DNA of 64,000 nucleotides from assembly GCF_024346955.1 (NCBI RefSeq), contig NZ_AP024883.1, forward strand, positions 1,364,001-1,428,000, given 5' to 3'. Shown one piece after another: positions 53,561 through 62,024 of this stretch (position 1 is its first letter; every line of letters starts with the position of its first letter). A model generated the notes under the pieces. That model saw only the letters and a program-made list of their open reading frames with translations, was not told the DNA's origin and ran no database searches. The position numbers were made by a program, and so were the translations under genes. The stretch is from Vibrio mangrovi. GTDB lineage: Bacteria > Pseudomonadota > Gammaproteobacteria > Enterobacterales > Vibrionaceae.

Positions 53561-56179
53561 ATGCAAAAAGAAGGTATCCAGTCAACTTGCCCGTATTGTG
53601 GTGTCGGGTGCGGTGTCCTGACTCAGGGACAGCAAATCATCGGTGATCCGAACCATCCGGCAAACTGCGGTGCATTATGTGTGAAAGGCTCCGCTTTACA
53701 GGAAAGTCTGGTTACTCCGGCCCGGCTGTTATATCCGAAAATGGGTAAAAGCGAAATCAGCTGGCAGCAGGCAACCCATGAGATTGCTACCCGGATCCAC
53801 ACCAGTGTGCAGCATTATGGACCGGATTCTGTCGCAATGTATGTTTCCGGACAGTTGTTGACCGAAGACTATTATGTTGCCAATAAACTGATGAAGGGAT
53901 ATGTCGGCTCTGCCAATATTGATACCAATTCCCGCTTATGTATGTCTTCGGCTGTTGCTGCACATGTGAGAGCTTTTGGTGAAGACGTGGTTCCGGTGAA
54001 TTATGAAGACATCGACGATGCTGATTTATTGGTGTTGGTCGGTGCAAACAGTGCGTGGACGCATCCGGTTCTTTTTCGCCGGATTCAGCAGGCAAAGCAG
54101 CGTAACCCCGACTTAAAAATGATTGTTATTGATCCCCGGAAGACGGTGACAGCAGAGCAGGCCGATCTGCATATTCCATTAGCAAATGATGGTGATGTCT
54201 TATTATTTAACGGATTATGCCGTTATCTGCTCGACCGGCAGCTCACGGATGCTTCATTCGTCCGGCAGCATACACAAGGACTTGATGCGCTTTGCGCAGA
54301 GTTGTCCCACCACCGCTATCAACCGGAACAGGTTGCTGGTGCGTTAAATATACCGCAAAGCGTGGTAGACAAGTTTTACCAGTGGTTTGCTGAAAGTACC
54401 CATGTGATGACCCTGTTTTGTCAGGGAATCAATCAGTCTCAGTCCGGTGTAGATAAAGGAAACGCCATTATCAACACCCATCTGTTAAGTGGAAAAATCT
54501 GTCGGCCGGGTTGTGGCCCTTTTTCTCTGACCGGGCAGCCGAATGCGATGGGAGGACGTGAAGTCGGCGGTCTGGCAAATCAACTGGCAGTGCACCGGGG
54601 GTTTGATGATGAATCGATCGCACGGGTTCAGCAGTTCTGGAACTCGCCCGTGATTGCAACACAACCGGGACTGAAAGCCGTTGAACTGTTTCGTGCAGTG
54701 GCGCGCGGAGATATTAAAGTATTGTGGATTATGGCAACTAATCCACTGGTCTCGATGCCGGACAGCGACTTCATCCGGCAGGCGCTCAAGCAATGTGAGT
54801 TCGTCATTGTGTCGGACATGACCTCCGGGACAGATACGGCTGCTGATGCTGATCTGCTGTTGCCTGCTGCCGGATGGGGAGAAAAACAGGGAATGGTAAC
54901 GAACTCCGAACGGTGTTTGTCCCGTCAGAGGAGGTTTCTGAATACACCCGGAGAGGTTAGACCGGACTGGTGGGCGGTGAGTCAGGTCGGACAGCAATTG
55001 TGTGAACTGATGGATGTTTCCAATGGGTTTGACTTTCTGTCTGAAAATGACATCTTCCGCGAATATGCCGCTCTGACTGAGATTAACCGGGGAACCCGTT
55101 ATCAACTGGAACTTTCTGCTCTGGCTGCATTGAGCGATGCTGAACTTGAACAGTGGCAGCCAACCCGTTGGCCGCTGGACCGGAGTCATCCTTATCAGAA
55201 CAGACACTTTTCTACTGAGGACGGCCGGGCTAATCTGGTGGTCACTCCGGCTCCGGATATTCAGCCTTCTTCCGGCTGGTGGCTCAACACGGGACGTCAA
55301 CGGGATCAGTGGCACACGATGACCCGAACCGGGCATGTAGCTAAGCTGGCTGCCGGAGAACTTGAGCCAACTCTCTATATGAATTCAGGATCCGCTAAAG
55401 CCCTCGGACTTCAGGAACATACAATGGCCCGGTTATCGATGTCCGGCGAGGCGTGGATCTGGGGCAAGGTGGCGATCGATGAAGGATTACAACCCCGGCA
55501 ACTCTTTATGTCAATGCACTGGGCCGGGGATTATGGTGGTGCATCTCAGGTGAACCGGGTTGTCCGGGCCGATTATGATCCGCTTTCCGGACAGCCGGCA
55601 TTTAAGTCGGGATCAGTCATGATTCAGCCTGCACCAGTTACTCACTATGGTCTGACGGTCGGACACGCTCACTCCATGCCAGTGTGCGAGTATCTGTCGA
55701 TGCAGCGTGAGAAAAAGGCAACTGTCTGGCGGTTTGCGACCTCGGAGCGTTTGTGTAAGACCGTACCGGATGTAAAAAGCGGAGAGCGGGTGCTGACATT
55801 GGATCAGGAACAGGGCTGGATGAAAGTAGCGCTGAGTCAGTCTGCGCAGAGTAATATTTTACAGGTTCGGGGAATTACCCTGATTTCAACACAACCGATT
55901 ATTCAGGACTATCTCAGTTATGTGGCGTTGATTGATCAGCCACTGGATTTAGCAAAACTGTTGGCATTGAGCCATTCTTCTGTCAGCCGGACTGTCTGTA
56001 GCTGTTTCCGAGTCACGGAACAACAGATTCAGCAACAATTGCAGAATCAGAAAACGCTTTCTCTGGAAGCCCTGCAAGACCATTTAAAATGCGGTACTAA
56101 TTGTGGTTCCTGTCTGCCTGAAGTGAACAAACTGATTGCCTCTCATCAGCAATCGATTGATGTTGTAACCGTGGAATGA
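53561..56179 (+). CDS. nasA: Assimilatory nitrate reductase, catalytic subunit with C-terminal [2Fe-2S] domain
   Basis: 872 residues of the Mo-bisMGD family. The N-terminal [4Fe-4S] site uses C10, C13, C17 and C40; the likely Mo ligand is C127 in SRLCMSS. The molybdopterin domain is followed by a molydop-binding domain (about 570-690) and a C-terminal BFD-like [2Fe-2S] domain with CSCFRVTEQQI and CGTNCGSCLPEV. It reduces nitrate to nitrite in the cytoplasm. AAGGA is seven bases before the ATG at 53561, which is preferred to 53555. The built-in BFD domain suggests electrons come from a separate flavoprotein not encoded here. Confidence 0.92.
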   Translation: MQKEGIQSTCPYCGVGCGVLTQGQQIIGDPNHPANCGALCVKGSALQESLVTPARLLYPKMGKSEISWQQATHEIATRIHTSVQHYGPDSVAMYVSGQLLTEDYYVANKLMKGYVGSANIDTNSRLCMSSAVAAHVRAFGEDVVPVNYEDIDDADLLVLVGANSAWTHPVLFRRIQQAKQRNPDLKMIVIDPRKTVTAEQADLHIPLANDGDVLLFNGLCRYLLDRQLTDASFVRQHTQGLDALCAELSHHRYQPEQVAGALNIPQSVVDKFYQWFAESTHVMTLFCQGINQSQSGVDKGNAIINTHLLSGKICRPGCGPFSLTGQPNAMGGREVGGLANQLAVHRGFDDESIARVQQFWNSPVIATQPGLKAVELFRAVARGDIKVLWIMATNPLVSMPDSDFIRQALKQCEFVIVSDMTSGTDTAADADLLLPAAGWGEKQGMVTNSERCLSRQRRFLNTPGEVRPDWWAVSQVGQQLCELMDVSNGFDFLSENDIFREYAALTEINRGTRYQLELSALAALSDAELEQWQPTRWPLDRSHPYQNRHFSTEDGRANLVVTPAPDIQPSSGWWLNTGRQRDQWHTMTRTGHVAKLAAGELEPTLYMNSGSAKALGLQEHTMARLSMSGEAWIWGKVAIDEGLQPRQLFMSMHWAGDYGGASQVNRVVRADYDPLSGQPAFKSGSVMIQPAPVTHYGLTVGHAHSMPVCEYLSMQREKKATVWRFATSERLCKTVPDVKSGERVLTLDQEQGWMKVALSQSAQSNILQVRGITLISTQPIIQDYLSYVALIDQPLDLAKLLALSHSSVSRTVCSCFRVTEQQIQQQLQNQKTLSLEALQDHLKCGTNCGSCLPEVNKLIASHQQSIDVVTVE

Positions 56180-56193
56180 AAGAGGGAAGCGAG

Positions 56194-57093
56194 ATGAACT
56201 CAGCCGTTAAACCATATATTGCACGGGAAGTCTGTGATGATCGCTTTAGTGTCCATGAGCAGTTGTATCAGTTACGACCATCAGCAATACCCGCTTCAGG
56301 AGATTCATCTGGTTATTCTACAGAACAACAGGGCCATGTTTATCTGGTCGGTGCCGGACCCAATGATCCGGATCTACTGACCGTGAAAGCACTGAAGCTG
56401 CTGCAACAGGCAGAAGTGCTTGTCTACGACCGGCTTGTCGGGCGGGATATTCTGGAACTGGCTCATCCGGATGCTGAGTTGATTTATGTCGGTAAACGTT
56501 GCGGGCAGCCGAGTCTGAGCCAGGAAATGATTAGCCAGTTGCTGGTTGATTATGCCCGGCAGGGAAAAATTGTGGTCCGTCTGAAAGGTGGTGATCCGTT
56601 CATTTTTGGCCGGGGTGGGGAAGAAGCGTTACATTTGGTGGCAAACCAGATCCCATATGATGTTATTCCGGGGATCACAGCAGCAATCGGTTGTGCATCC
56701 AGTGCGTTGATTCCATTAACTCACCGACAGGTTTCACGCAGTGTTACGCTGATTACCGGCCAGGTGGTGACCGGCGCACTTCCCGCATGGGCAGGATTAG
56801 TTGCCGGCGGACAGACACTGGTTTTTTATATGGGACTGGAGCAGGCTCAGGCAATTCAGGACGGCTTGTTATCCGCCGGTTTGTCACCACAAACGCCGGT
56901 GGCGATTATCGGTAAAGGTTGTAGTCCTGCTCAGGAAGTGCACGAATTTGAAATTTCTCAACTCAAAAGTAAAGCCGAACAGCTGGCGGGTTTAAGCCCG
57001 GCATTGATTATTATGGGAGAAGTTGTCAGACTTCGGGAGCAGTTATCCCGCGATATTATGTACCCGGAGATTCTCGCTGAAACTGCATCTTGA
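56194..57093 (+). CDS. cobA: Uroporphyrinogen-III C-methyltransferase (SUMT)
   Basis: 299 residues: an extension of about 45 residues, then the SUMT domain with VYLVGAGPNDPDLLTVKA, DRLVG, YVGKR and VVRLKGGDPFIFGRGGEE. It makes precorrin-2 from uroporphyrinogen III, the first step to siroheme, the cofactor of assimilatory nitrite reductase. It lacks the CysG dehydrogenase/chelatase half. GAGGG places the start at 56194 and not 56176. Fourteen bases after nasA, so in the same unit. Confidence 0.93.
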   Translation: MNSAVKPYIAREVCDDRFSVHEQLYQLRPSAIPASGDSSGYSTEQQGHVYLVGAGPNDPDLLTVKALKLLQQAEVLVYDRLVGRDILELAHPDAELIYVGKRCGQPSLSQEMISQLLVDYARQGKIVVRLKGGDPFIFGRGGEEALHLVANQIPYDVIPGITAAIGCASSALIPLTHRQVSRSVTLITGQVVTGALPAWAGLVAGGQTLVFYMGLEQAQAIQDGLLSAGLSPQTPVAIIGKGCSPAQEVHEFEISQLKSKAEQLAGLSPALIIMGEVVRLREQLSRDIMYPEILAETAS

Positions 57094-57095
57094 AA

Positions 57096-57116
57096 TCATT
57101 TGGGTATTATAATACC
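57096..57116. repeat. TCATTTGGGTATTA word and a 14-bp palindrome between cobA and ybiB
   Basis: TCATTTGGGTATTA at 57096-57109 resembles the right end of the 47422-47483 element, and GGTATTATAATACC at 57103-57116 is a perfect palindrome with TATAAT at its centre. It could supply a -10 box for the next gene. Confidence 0.4.
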
Positions 57117-57150
57117 GGCATAGATACCGGTTTAAATTTTGAGGATGTAG

Positions 57151-58116
57151 ATGAGTAGCATACTGGAATGTATCCGCACTGTCGGGCGTGGAGAGCGTGG
57201 ACGCCGCCCGCTTACTTTTGAACAGGCCTATCAGGTTATGGACGAATATCTGGCTGGCCAGATTGACGATGATCAGATGGCGATGCTGATGATGTTGATC
57301 CGGGTTCAGAATGAGACCCGGGAGGAAATTGCCGGATTTGTCCGGGCTTTTCAGTCGAGAGTTCCGAATCTGGGAGCAACTTATGACTGGCCGTGTTACG
57401 CGGGGAAACGGGCTTCTGCCGGAAAACCCTGGCATTTGCTGGCAGCTAAAATTCTTGCCGGACAGGGCGAGAAAGTTGTTCTGCATGGTTTTCATGAAGC
57501 AGGCAACGGTCGGGAACACGCTGAAAACTATTTGCAGGCTGTTGGTATTTATCGTGCTGACAGTGTGGCAGACGCTCAGGAATCTCTACAGACACAATCT
57601 ATTGTTTATCTGCCGCTTGAGGCTTTTGCTCCACAGGCTGCCCGAATGCTGGCATGGAAAGCCCGTTATGGTCTGCGTACTCCGGTCAATACAGTGGTCC
57701 GGGCACTCAATCCCGGTGGCGCTGAATTCGGCATCCGGGGAAGTTTTCATCCCGGCTTTCAGCAGTTACACGCGGAAGTTGAGCACTCAGTCGGTCATCC
57801 CGGTCATGCCGTGATTTCTTTTAAAGGAGTTTCCGGGGAGTCGGAATACAATCCCAAAGTGAGTCAGACGGTTTGGCTCAGCAGTGAACAGGGTGTTCAG
57901 TCATTTTACTGGCCGGAGCAGTTTCTTTCCGACTTACCGATTCCGAATACCTGTCCGTTGGGTACTCCGGCAGAAGAGATGACACTGATGGCCAATGCGG
58001 TATTATCGACTCTGGCAACCATGCTGTTTACCCGTTATCAGGATCGGGAAAAAGCCTTTGCGGAAGCGTTTGCATATTGGATGGCATACTGCTCCGATGA
58101 TTGCTCATTTGTCTGA
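57151..58116 (+). CDS. ybiB: YbiB-like protein (anthranilate phosphoribosyltransferase fold, TrpD2)
   Basis: 321 residues of the glycosyltransferase family 3/TrpD2 group: an N-terminal helical domain (LTFEQAYQVMDEYLAGQIDDDQMAMLMMLIRV is typical in type) and a C-terminal alpha/beta domain. YbiB of E. coli binds nucleic acid and is linked to SOS and not to tryptophan synthesis. GAGGA is five bases before the ATG. It follows cobA by 57 bases and may be read from the nas unit or its own promoter. Confidence 0.83.
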   Translation: MSSILECIRTVGRGERGRRPLTFEQAYQVMDEYLAGQIDDDQMAMLMMLIRVQNETREEIAGFVRAFQSRVPNLGATYDWPCYAGKRASAGKPWHLLAAKILAGQGEKVVLHGFHEAGNGREHAENYLQAVGIYRADSVADAQESLQTQSIVYLPLEAFAPQAARMLAWKARYGLRTPVNTVVRALNPGGAEFGIRGSFHPGFQQLHAEVEHSVGHPGHAVISFKGVSGESEYNPKVSQTVWLSSEQGVQSFYWPEQFLSDLPIPNTCPLGTPAEEMTLMANAVLSTLATMLFTRYQDREKAFAEAFAYWMAYCSDDCSFV

Positions 58117-58269
58117 GTAAGAAGCTTTTATTTAGTGATCTGTTACCAAAAATTCAATATGATGAGACTGATTTAACATTCTTTGTGCCTAAATGAAGTG
58201 ACCCATTGGGGGTTTATGGTGATTTGGGTATCAGTCTGGGTTGTATATATATGTATTTTTGGAGAGATG

Positions 58270-58539
58270 ATGAAGTTTACTCATTACGACCTTAATCTTT
58301 GTGAGCGGGGACAGAAAGTAGAAGTTACTTTGAAGAATAATACCGCCAATGTACTTCTGTTAGATGATTCCAATTTTCAAAAATACAAGAAACGTCGTGA
58401 TTATAAATATAATGGCGGGCATATGACGGATACAGTCAGCATGTTACTGATTCCATATTCCGGGCACTGGCATGTGGTTGTTGATCGCGGTGGTTATTCA
58501 GGTACAGTCCAGTCAAGTGTGCGTGTGATTCCGCTGTAA
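58270..58539 (+). CDS. DUF1883 domain protein, copy 1
   Basis: 89 residues made up almost wholly of a DUF1883 domain (MKFTHYDLNLCERGQK..., GGHM, SGHWHVVVDRGGYSGTVQSS). Function unknown; in some bacteria this domain is fused to TIR domains. The frame opens at 58183, but GGAGAG before the ATGATG at 58267-58272 and comparison with copy 2 (60976) fix the start. The two copies share about two thirds of their residues by eye. Confidence 0.82.
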   Translation: MKFTHYDLNLCERGQKVEVTLKNNTANVLLLDDSNFQKYKKRRDYKYNGGHMTDTVSMLLIPYSGHWHVVVDRGGYSGTVQSSVRVIPL

Positions 58540-58564
58540 AACATTTCAGCACATTAATCAAAAG

Positions 58565-58600
58565 ATAAGGGAGGCTCAGCGATAGGTGAGCCTCCCTTAT
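58565..58600. terminator. Bidirectional hairpin between DUF1883 copy 1 and ybiT
   Basis: ATAAGGGAGGCTCA and TGAGCCTCCCTTAT form a perfect 14-bp stem around an eight-base loop. On the minus strand CTTTTG follows. It should end ybiT, and perhaps the DUF1883 transcript. Confidence 0.65.
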
Positions 58601-58604
58601 TCAC

Positions 58605-60200
58605 TTAACCAATCAGACCTTGCTTGGCCAGATATTCATCATAGGTTCCGTGGAAATCACGTACACCATCTTTGGTGATTTCAATGATGCGTGTTGCGAT
58701 CGAGGAAACAAACTGACGGTCGTGAGAAACAAACAGCAGGGTGCCTTTGTAGTTTTCAAGAGCCAGGTTTAATGCTTCAATCGACTCCATGTCCATATGG
58801 TTGGTTGGCTCATCCATCAGCAAAATATTAGGCTTTTGCATAATCAGTTTGCCAAACAACATCCGTCCCTGTTCTCCACCAGAGATTACTTTCACCGATT
58901 TCTTAATATCATTTTGTGAAAATAACATCCGGCCAAGGATACTGCGCACGGTCTGCTCGTCGTCACCTTCTTTTTTCCATTGCCCCATCCAGTCCATCAG
59001 ATTCATTTCATCACTGAATTCGTGGGCATGATCCTGAGCATAGAAACCGATGTTGTTATTTTCCGACCATTTGATTTCACCGGCCATTGGTGCCATGACA
59101 CCAGCCAGTGTATTCAGCAGGGTTGATTTACCGATCCCGTTCTCACCGATAATCGCAATGCGTTCCCCGACTTCCACCATGAGACTGACATCGCTAAACA
59201 GAATATTATCGTCATAACCCTGTTTGAGTCCGTTCACTTCAAGGGCATTGCGGAACAGGGGTTTTTCCTGTTCGAAACGAATAAACGGAGACTGACGGCT
59301 TGAAGGTTTAACTTCCTCAAGCTGAATTTTTTCAAGCTGTTTCTGACGTGAGGTTGCCTGCTTGGCTTTTGATGCATTGGCTGAGAAACGGCTGACAAAG
59401 GTTTGCAGTTCAGCAATCTGGGCTTTTTTCTTGGCATTATCGGCATGCAGACGTTCACGTGCTTGCTCTGCTGCAATCATATATTCATCATAGTTACCGT
59501 GGAACAGACGCAGTTCACCATAATCCAGATCAGCCATATGCGTGCAGACAGTATTCAGGAAGTGACGGTCATGCGAGATAATGATCATGGTGCAGTTGCG
59601 GGCCAGCAATGTTTGCTCCAGCCAGGAAATGGTATGCATGTCCAGGTTGTTGGTCGGTTCGTCAAGCAGCATGATATCAGGTTCTGCAAACAGAACCTGA
59701 GCCAGTAGAACCCGCAATTTCAGGCCCGGAGCAATTTCACTCATCAAGCCAAAGTGCTGCTCTTCAGGAATTCCCAGTCCGAGCAGTAATTCACCGGCAC
59801 GGGCTTCGGCAGAATAGCCATCCATTTCGGCAAATTCTGTTTCGAGATCACCGACTCGCATACCGTCTTCATCTGACATTTCCGGTAACGCATAAATACG
59901 ATCCCGTTCTTCTTTGACTTCCCACAGCTCTTTATGGCCCATGATGACAGTGTCAATCACGGAAAAGGCTTCAAAAGCAAACTGATCCTGCCCAAGTTTT
60001 GCCATCCGCTCATTGGGATCCGTGGCTACCGTTCCAACGGATGCTTCCAGCTCTCCACTCAGAATTTTCATAAAGGTGGACTTGCCACAACCGTTCGCGC
60101 CGATAAGACCGTAGCGATTACCGTGACCAAATTTGATCGAGATATTTTCAAATAATGGCTTGTCGCCAAATTGCATGGTGATGTTTGCAGTTGATAGCAC
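58605..60200 (-). CDS. ybiT: ABC-F family ATPase YbiT
   Basis: 531 residues, close to the 530 of E. coli YbiT. Two ABC ATPase domains in tandem: Walker A GANGCGKST and GENGIGKST, Walker B DIMLLDEPTNNLD and NILLMDEPTNHMD, with an interdomain linker at about 240-310. There are no membrane segments; ABC-F proteins act on ribosomes as translation factors. The first signature is altered (APGLKLR), as in this subfamily, and the second is ISGGEQGR. Confidence 0.94.
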   Translation of the reverse strand: MLSTANITMQFGDKPLFENISIKFGHGNRYGLIGANGCGKSTFMKILSGELEASVGTVATDPNERMAKLGQDQFAFEAFSVIDTVIMGHKELWEVKEERDRIYALPEMSDEDGMRVGDLETEFAEMDGYSAEARAGELLLGLGIPEEQHFGLMSEIAPGLKLRVLLAQVLFAEPDIMLLDEPTNNLDMHTISWLEQTLLARNCTMIIISHDRHFLNTVCTHMADLDYGELRLFHGNYDEYMIAAEQARERLHADNAKKKAQIAELQTFVSRFSANASKAKQATSRQKQLEKIQLEEVKPSSRQSPFIRFEQEKPLFRNALEVNGLKQGYDDNILFSDVSLMVEVGERIAIIGENGIGKSTLLNTLAGVMAPMAGEIKWSENNNIGFYAQDHAHEFSDEMNLMDWMGQWKKEGDDEQTVRSILGRMLFSQNDIKKSVKVISGGEQGRMLFGKLIMQKPNILLMDEPTNHMDMESIEALNLALENYKGTLLFVSHDRQFVSSIATRIIEITKDGVRDFHGTYDEYLAKQGLIG

Positions 60201-60316
60201 AGGAAATCCCAGGTTGGATGGTAAACAAGAAAAAAGCTGGCCTTTCAGCCAACTTTATAGATGAGCGTTATATTAACAGCTTTTGTGATGGACATCACCT
60301 CTAATGTGGTACATGA

Positions 60317-60724
60317 CTATGACAATGTTACAGCACTATGGTGAGCACACTGCCACTGTGAACGTTCTGCTTTACCCTGCCACATTTTCTCATGGAAATA
60401 GTAGGCGCAGGTATTGATGCTGGGTTCTATCATTGCCATCACGCCACCAATTAACCAACTGCCGGTTAACATGTAGGCCACATTAAATGCGACACTGAAG
60501 TGAATCACTGCGAAGCTGGCCGTTTTGATGCGAGGATCAGAGGCATAGCGCCGTAGTGGTATATATTGGGACCATACTTTTTCATGAAAGTAGAATGCAA
60601 CGGTATTGATCATCGGTTCTAACATGGCAATCAGACTTCCCAGAATAATGTCACCAGTCAATACATAAGCGACGGTAAACGCGATACTAAAGTGAATTGC
60701 TGCAAAACTGATAGTCTTTTTCAT
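60317..60724 (-). CDS. DUF2061 membrane protein with an internal duplication
   Basis: 135 residues carrying two DUF2061 units in tandem: KTISFAAIHFSIAFTVAYVLTG and KTASFAVIHFSVAFNVAYMLTG open them, and INTVAFYFHEKVW and INTCAYYFHEKMW close them. Each unit spans two membrane helices, giving four in all. Function unknown; the conserved His and Phe-His-Glu-Lys residues might bind metal. The frame opens at 60760, but 60724 is the ATG with GGA in range. A perfect Fur box lies 40 bases upstream. Confidence 0.83.
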   Translation of the reverse strand: MKKTISFAAIHFSIAFTVAYVLTGDIILGSLIAMLEPMINTVAFYFHEKVWSQYIPLRRYASDPRIKTASFAVIHFSVAFNVAYMLTGSWLIGGVMAMIEPSINTCAYYFHEKMWQGKAERSQWQCAHHSAVTLS

Positions 60725-60763
60725 GGGATGTCCAACCTTGATTAACTTTGTTGTAATCATTAT

Positions 60764-60778
60764 TGATAATAATTATCA
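60764..60778. promoter_or_regulatory. Fur box upstream of the DUF2061 gene
   Basis: TGATAAT-A-ATTATCA is a perfect 7-1-7 Fur inverted repeat, 40 bases before the start codon at 60724. It also lies about 210 bases upstream of the divergent DUF1883 copy 2. Confidence 0.8.
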
Positions 60779-60975
60779 TTTATTGAAATTGATCATATCT
60801 ATTTATGAGATAGGTAAAACCTCAGAAGATAGGTAAGCCGAGTGATTTTCCATTCTATAATTCAATATGTAGGCTAAACATGTCTCTCATTGAGTTTGTG
60901 AGGTCAGATCAACTTATAGCCTCAGCGTTTATGGTAAATACGTCGTAGCAAATTTATATATACGTGGAGAAGATG

Positions 60976-61239
60976 ATGAATTTTACGCACTATGATCTGA
61001 AACTTTGTAAGCAGGGGCAGAAGGTGGAAGTCACGCTACAGGGGAATACTGCGAATGTGATTCTCATCGATGATGCCAATTTCCAGAATTATAAGAATGG
61101 AGGTAAGTATCAGGCTTATGGCGGTCATATGACATCTTCTGTCAGTCTGCTACAGGTACCACATTCCGGGCACTGGCATGTCGTGATTGACCGGGGAGGT
61201 TTCTCCGGCACTGTCCAGTCAAGCATTCGTTTGCTTTAA
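60976..61239 (+). CDS. DUF1883 domain protein, copy 2
   Basis: 87 residues, paralogue of the gene at 58270 (MNFTHYDLKLCKQGQKVEV..., GGHMTSS, SGHWHVVIDRGGFSGTVQSS). GGAG followed by ATGATG repeats the start arrangement of copy 1; 60973 and the GTG at 60964 are alternatives. Function unknown. It is divergent from the Fur-controlled DUF2061 gene. Confidence 0.82.
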   Translation: MNFTHYDLKLCKQGQKVEVTLQGNTANVILIDDANFQNYKNGGKYQAYGGHMTSSVSLLQVPHSGHWHVVIDRGGFSGTVQSSIRLL

Positions 61240-61250
61240 CGTAGTTTCTT

Positions 61251-61282
61251 CCGGAGCTGTAAAAAATCCCCGTATGCTCCGG
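61251..61282. repeat. Inverted repeat after DUF1883 copy 2
   Basis: CCGGAGC (61251-61257) and GCTCCGG (61276-61282), 18 bases apart, without a T run. Might be a weak terminator. Confidence 0.35.
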
Positions 61283-61405
61283 AGCCATTTCTGCCATATG
61301 ATAATCTTTTGCCATATCGTGATATTGATGTAGCTGTCATTCTCGTTTTAAACTGTTTCCCCAATCTGTCTGAGTCATTATCGTATGATAAATAAGGAGT
61401 TCTGA

Positions 61406-61840
61406 GTGATTACAGTCCGGGAAATGGATATTGCAGACTATGATGCTGTGATTCAGTTGTGGTGTGACACTGAAGGGATGTCTATCCGGGATGCGGATTC
61501 CAGAGAAAGTATTGACGCTTATTTAAAACGTAATCAGGGGCTGAGTTTTGTTGCAGTCAGTGGCTCTGAGATCGTTGGGGCTGTTCTGGTAGGAACGGAT
61601 GGCCGACGCGGTTACTTGCAGCATCTTGCGGTTTTACCAACATTTCGTGGGCGCCGGATTGGCTATGAACTGGTGGCTCAATCGGTGAATGCACTGGCTT
61701 TGATAGGAATTTCTAAAACTCATTTGTTTGTCTATCAGGATAACCTGAAAGCCCAGCATTTTTATGAAAAGTTGGGATGGTTTCCCCGGGATGAAATCCG
61801 GATGTACTCATATAACAGTTCAGAAAACAGTAATGTGTAG
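61406..61840 (+). CDS. GNAT acetyltransferase (RimI-like)
   Basis: 144 residues with the GNAT fold; motif A reads LAVLPTFRGRRIGYEL (acetyl-CoA pyrophosphate loop R/Q-x-x-G-x-G/A form), and the C-terminal part NLKAQHFYEKLGW is typical of the family. GTG start with AAGGAG seven bases upstream. The substrate is unknown. Confidence 0.85.
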   Translation: MITVREMDIADYDAVIQLWCDTEGMSIRDADSRESIDAYLKRNQGLSFVAVSGSEIVGAVLVGTDGRRGYLQHLAVLPTFRGRRIGYELVAQSVNALALIGISKTHLFVYQDNLKAQHFYEKLGWFPRDEIRMYSYNSSENSNV

Positions 61841-62024
61841 CGACCGGTTAATTGAAGTGACTGACTATATGATTAATAACAACAAATCGACCTGATTGTG
61901 ATCCTGATAACTCACGGATTCTCCGATCTTCCTGTAAAGTAAAACATCGTTTCAATTTTCAGATGAGTTGAGTGTATGACGTTTGGCGCTCCTTTTCTGT
62001 ATACAGGATTTTAAGGATAATCAA

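Noticed and set aside
54485..55336. A 283-codon minus-strand frame inside nasA
   Set aside because: Fully antisense to conserved nasA sequence with a low-complexity basic product and no start context.
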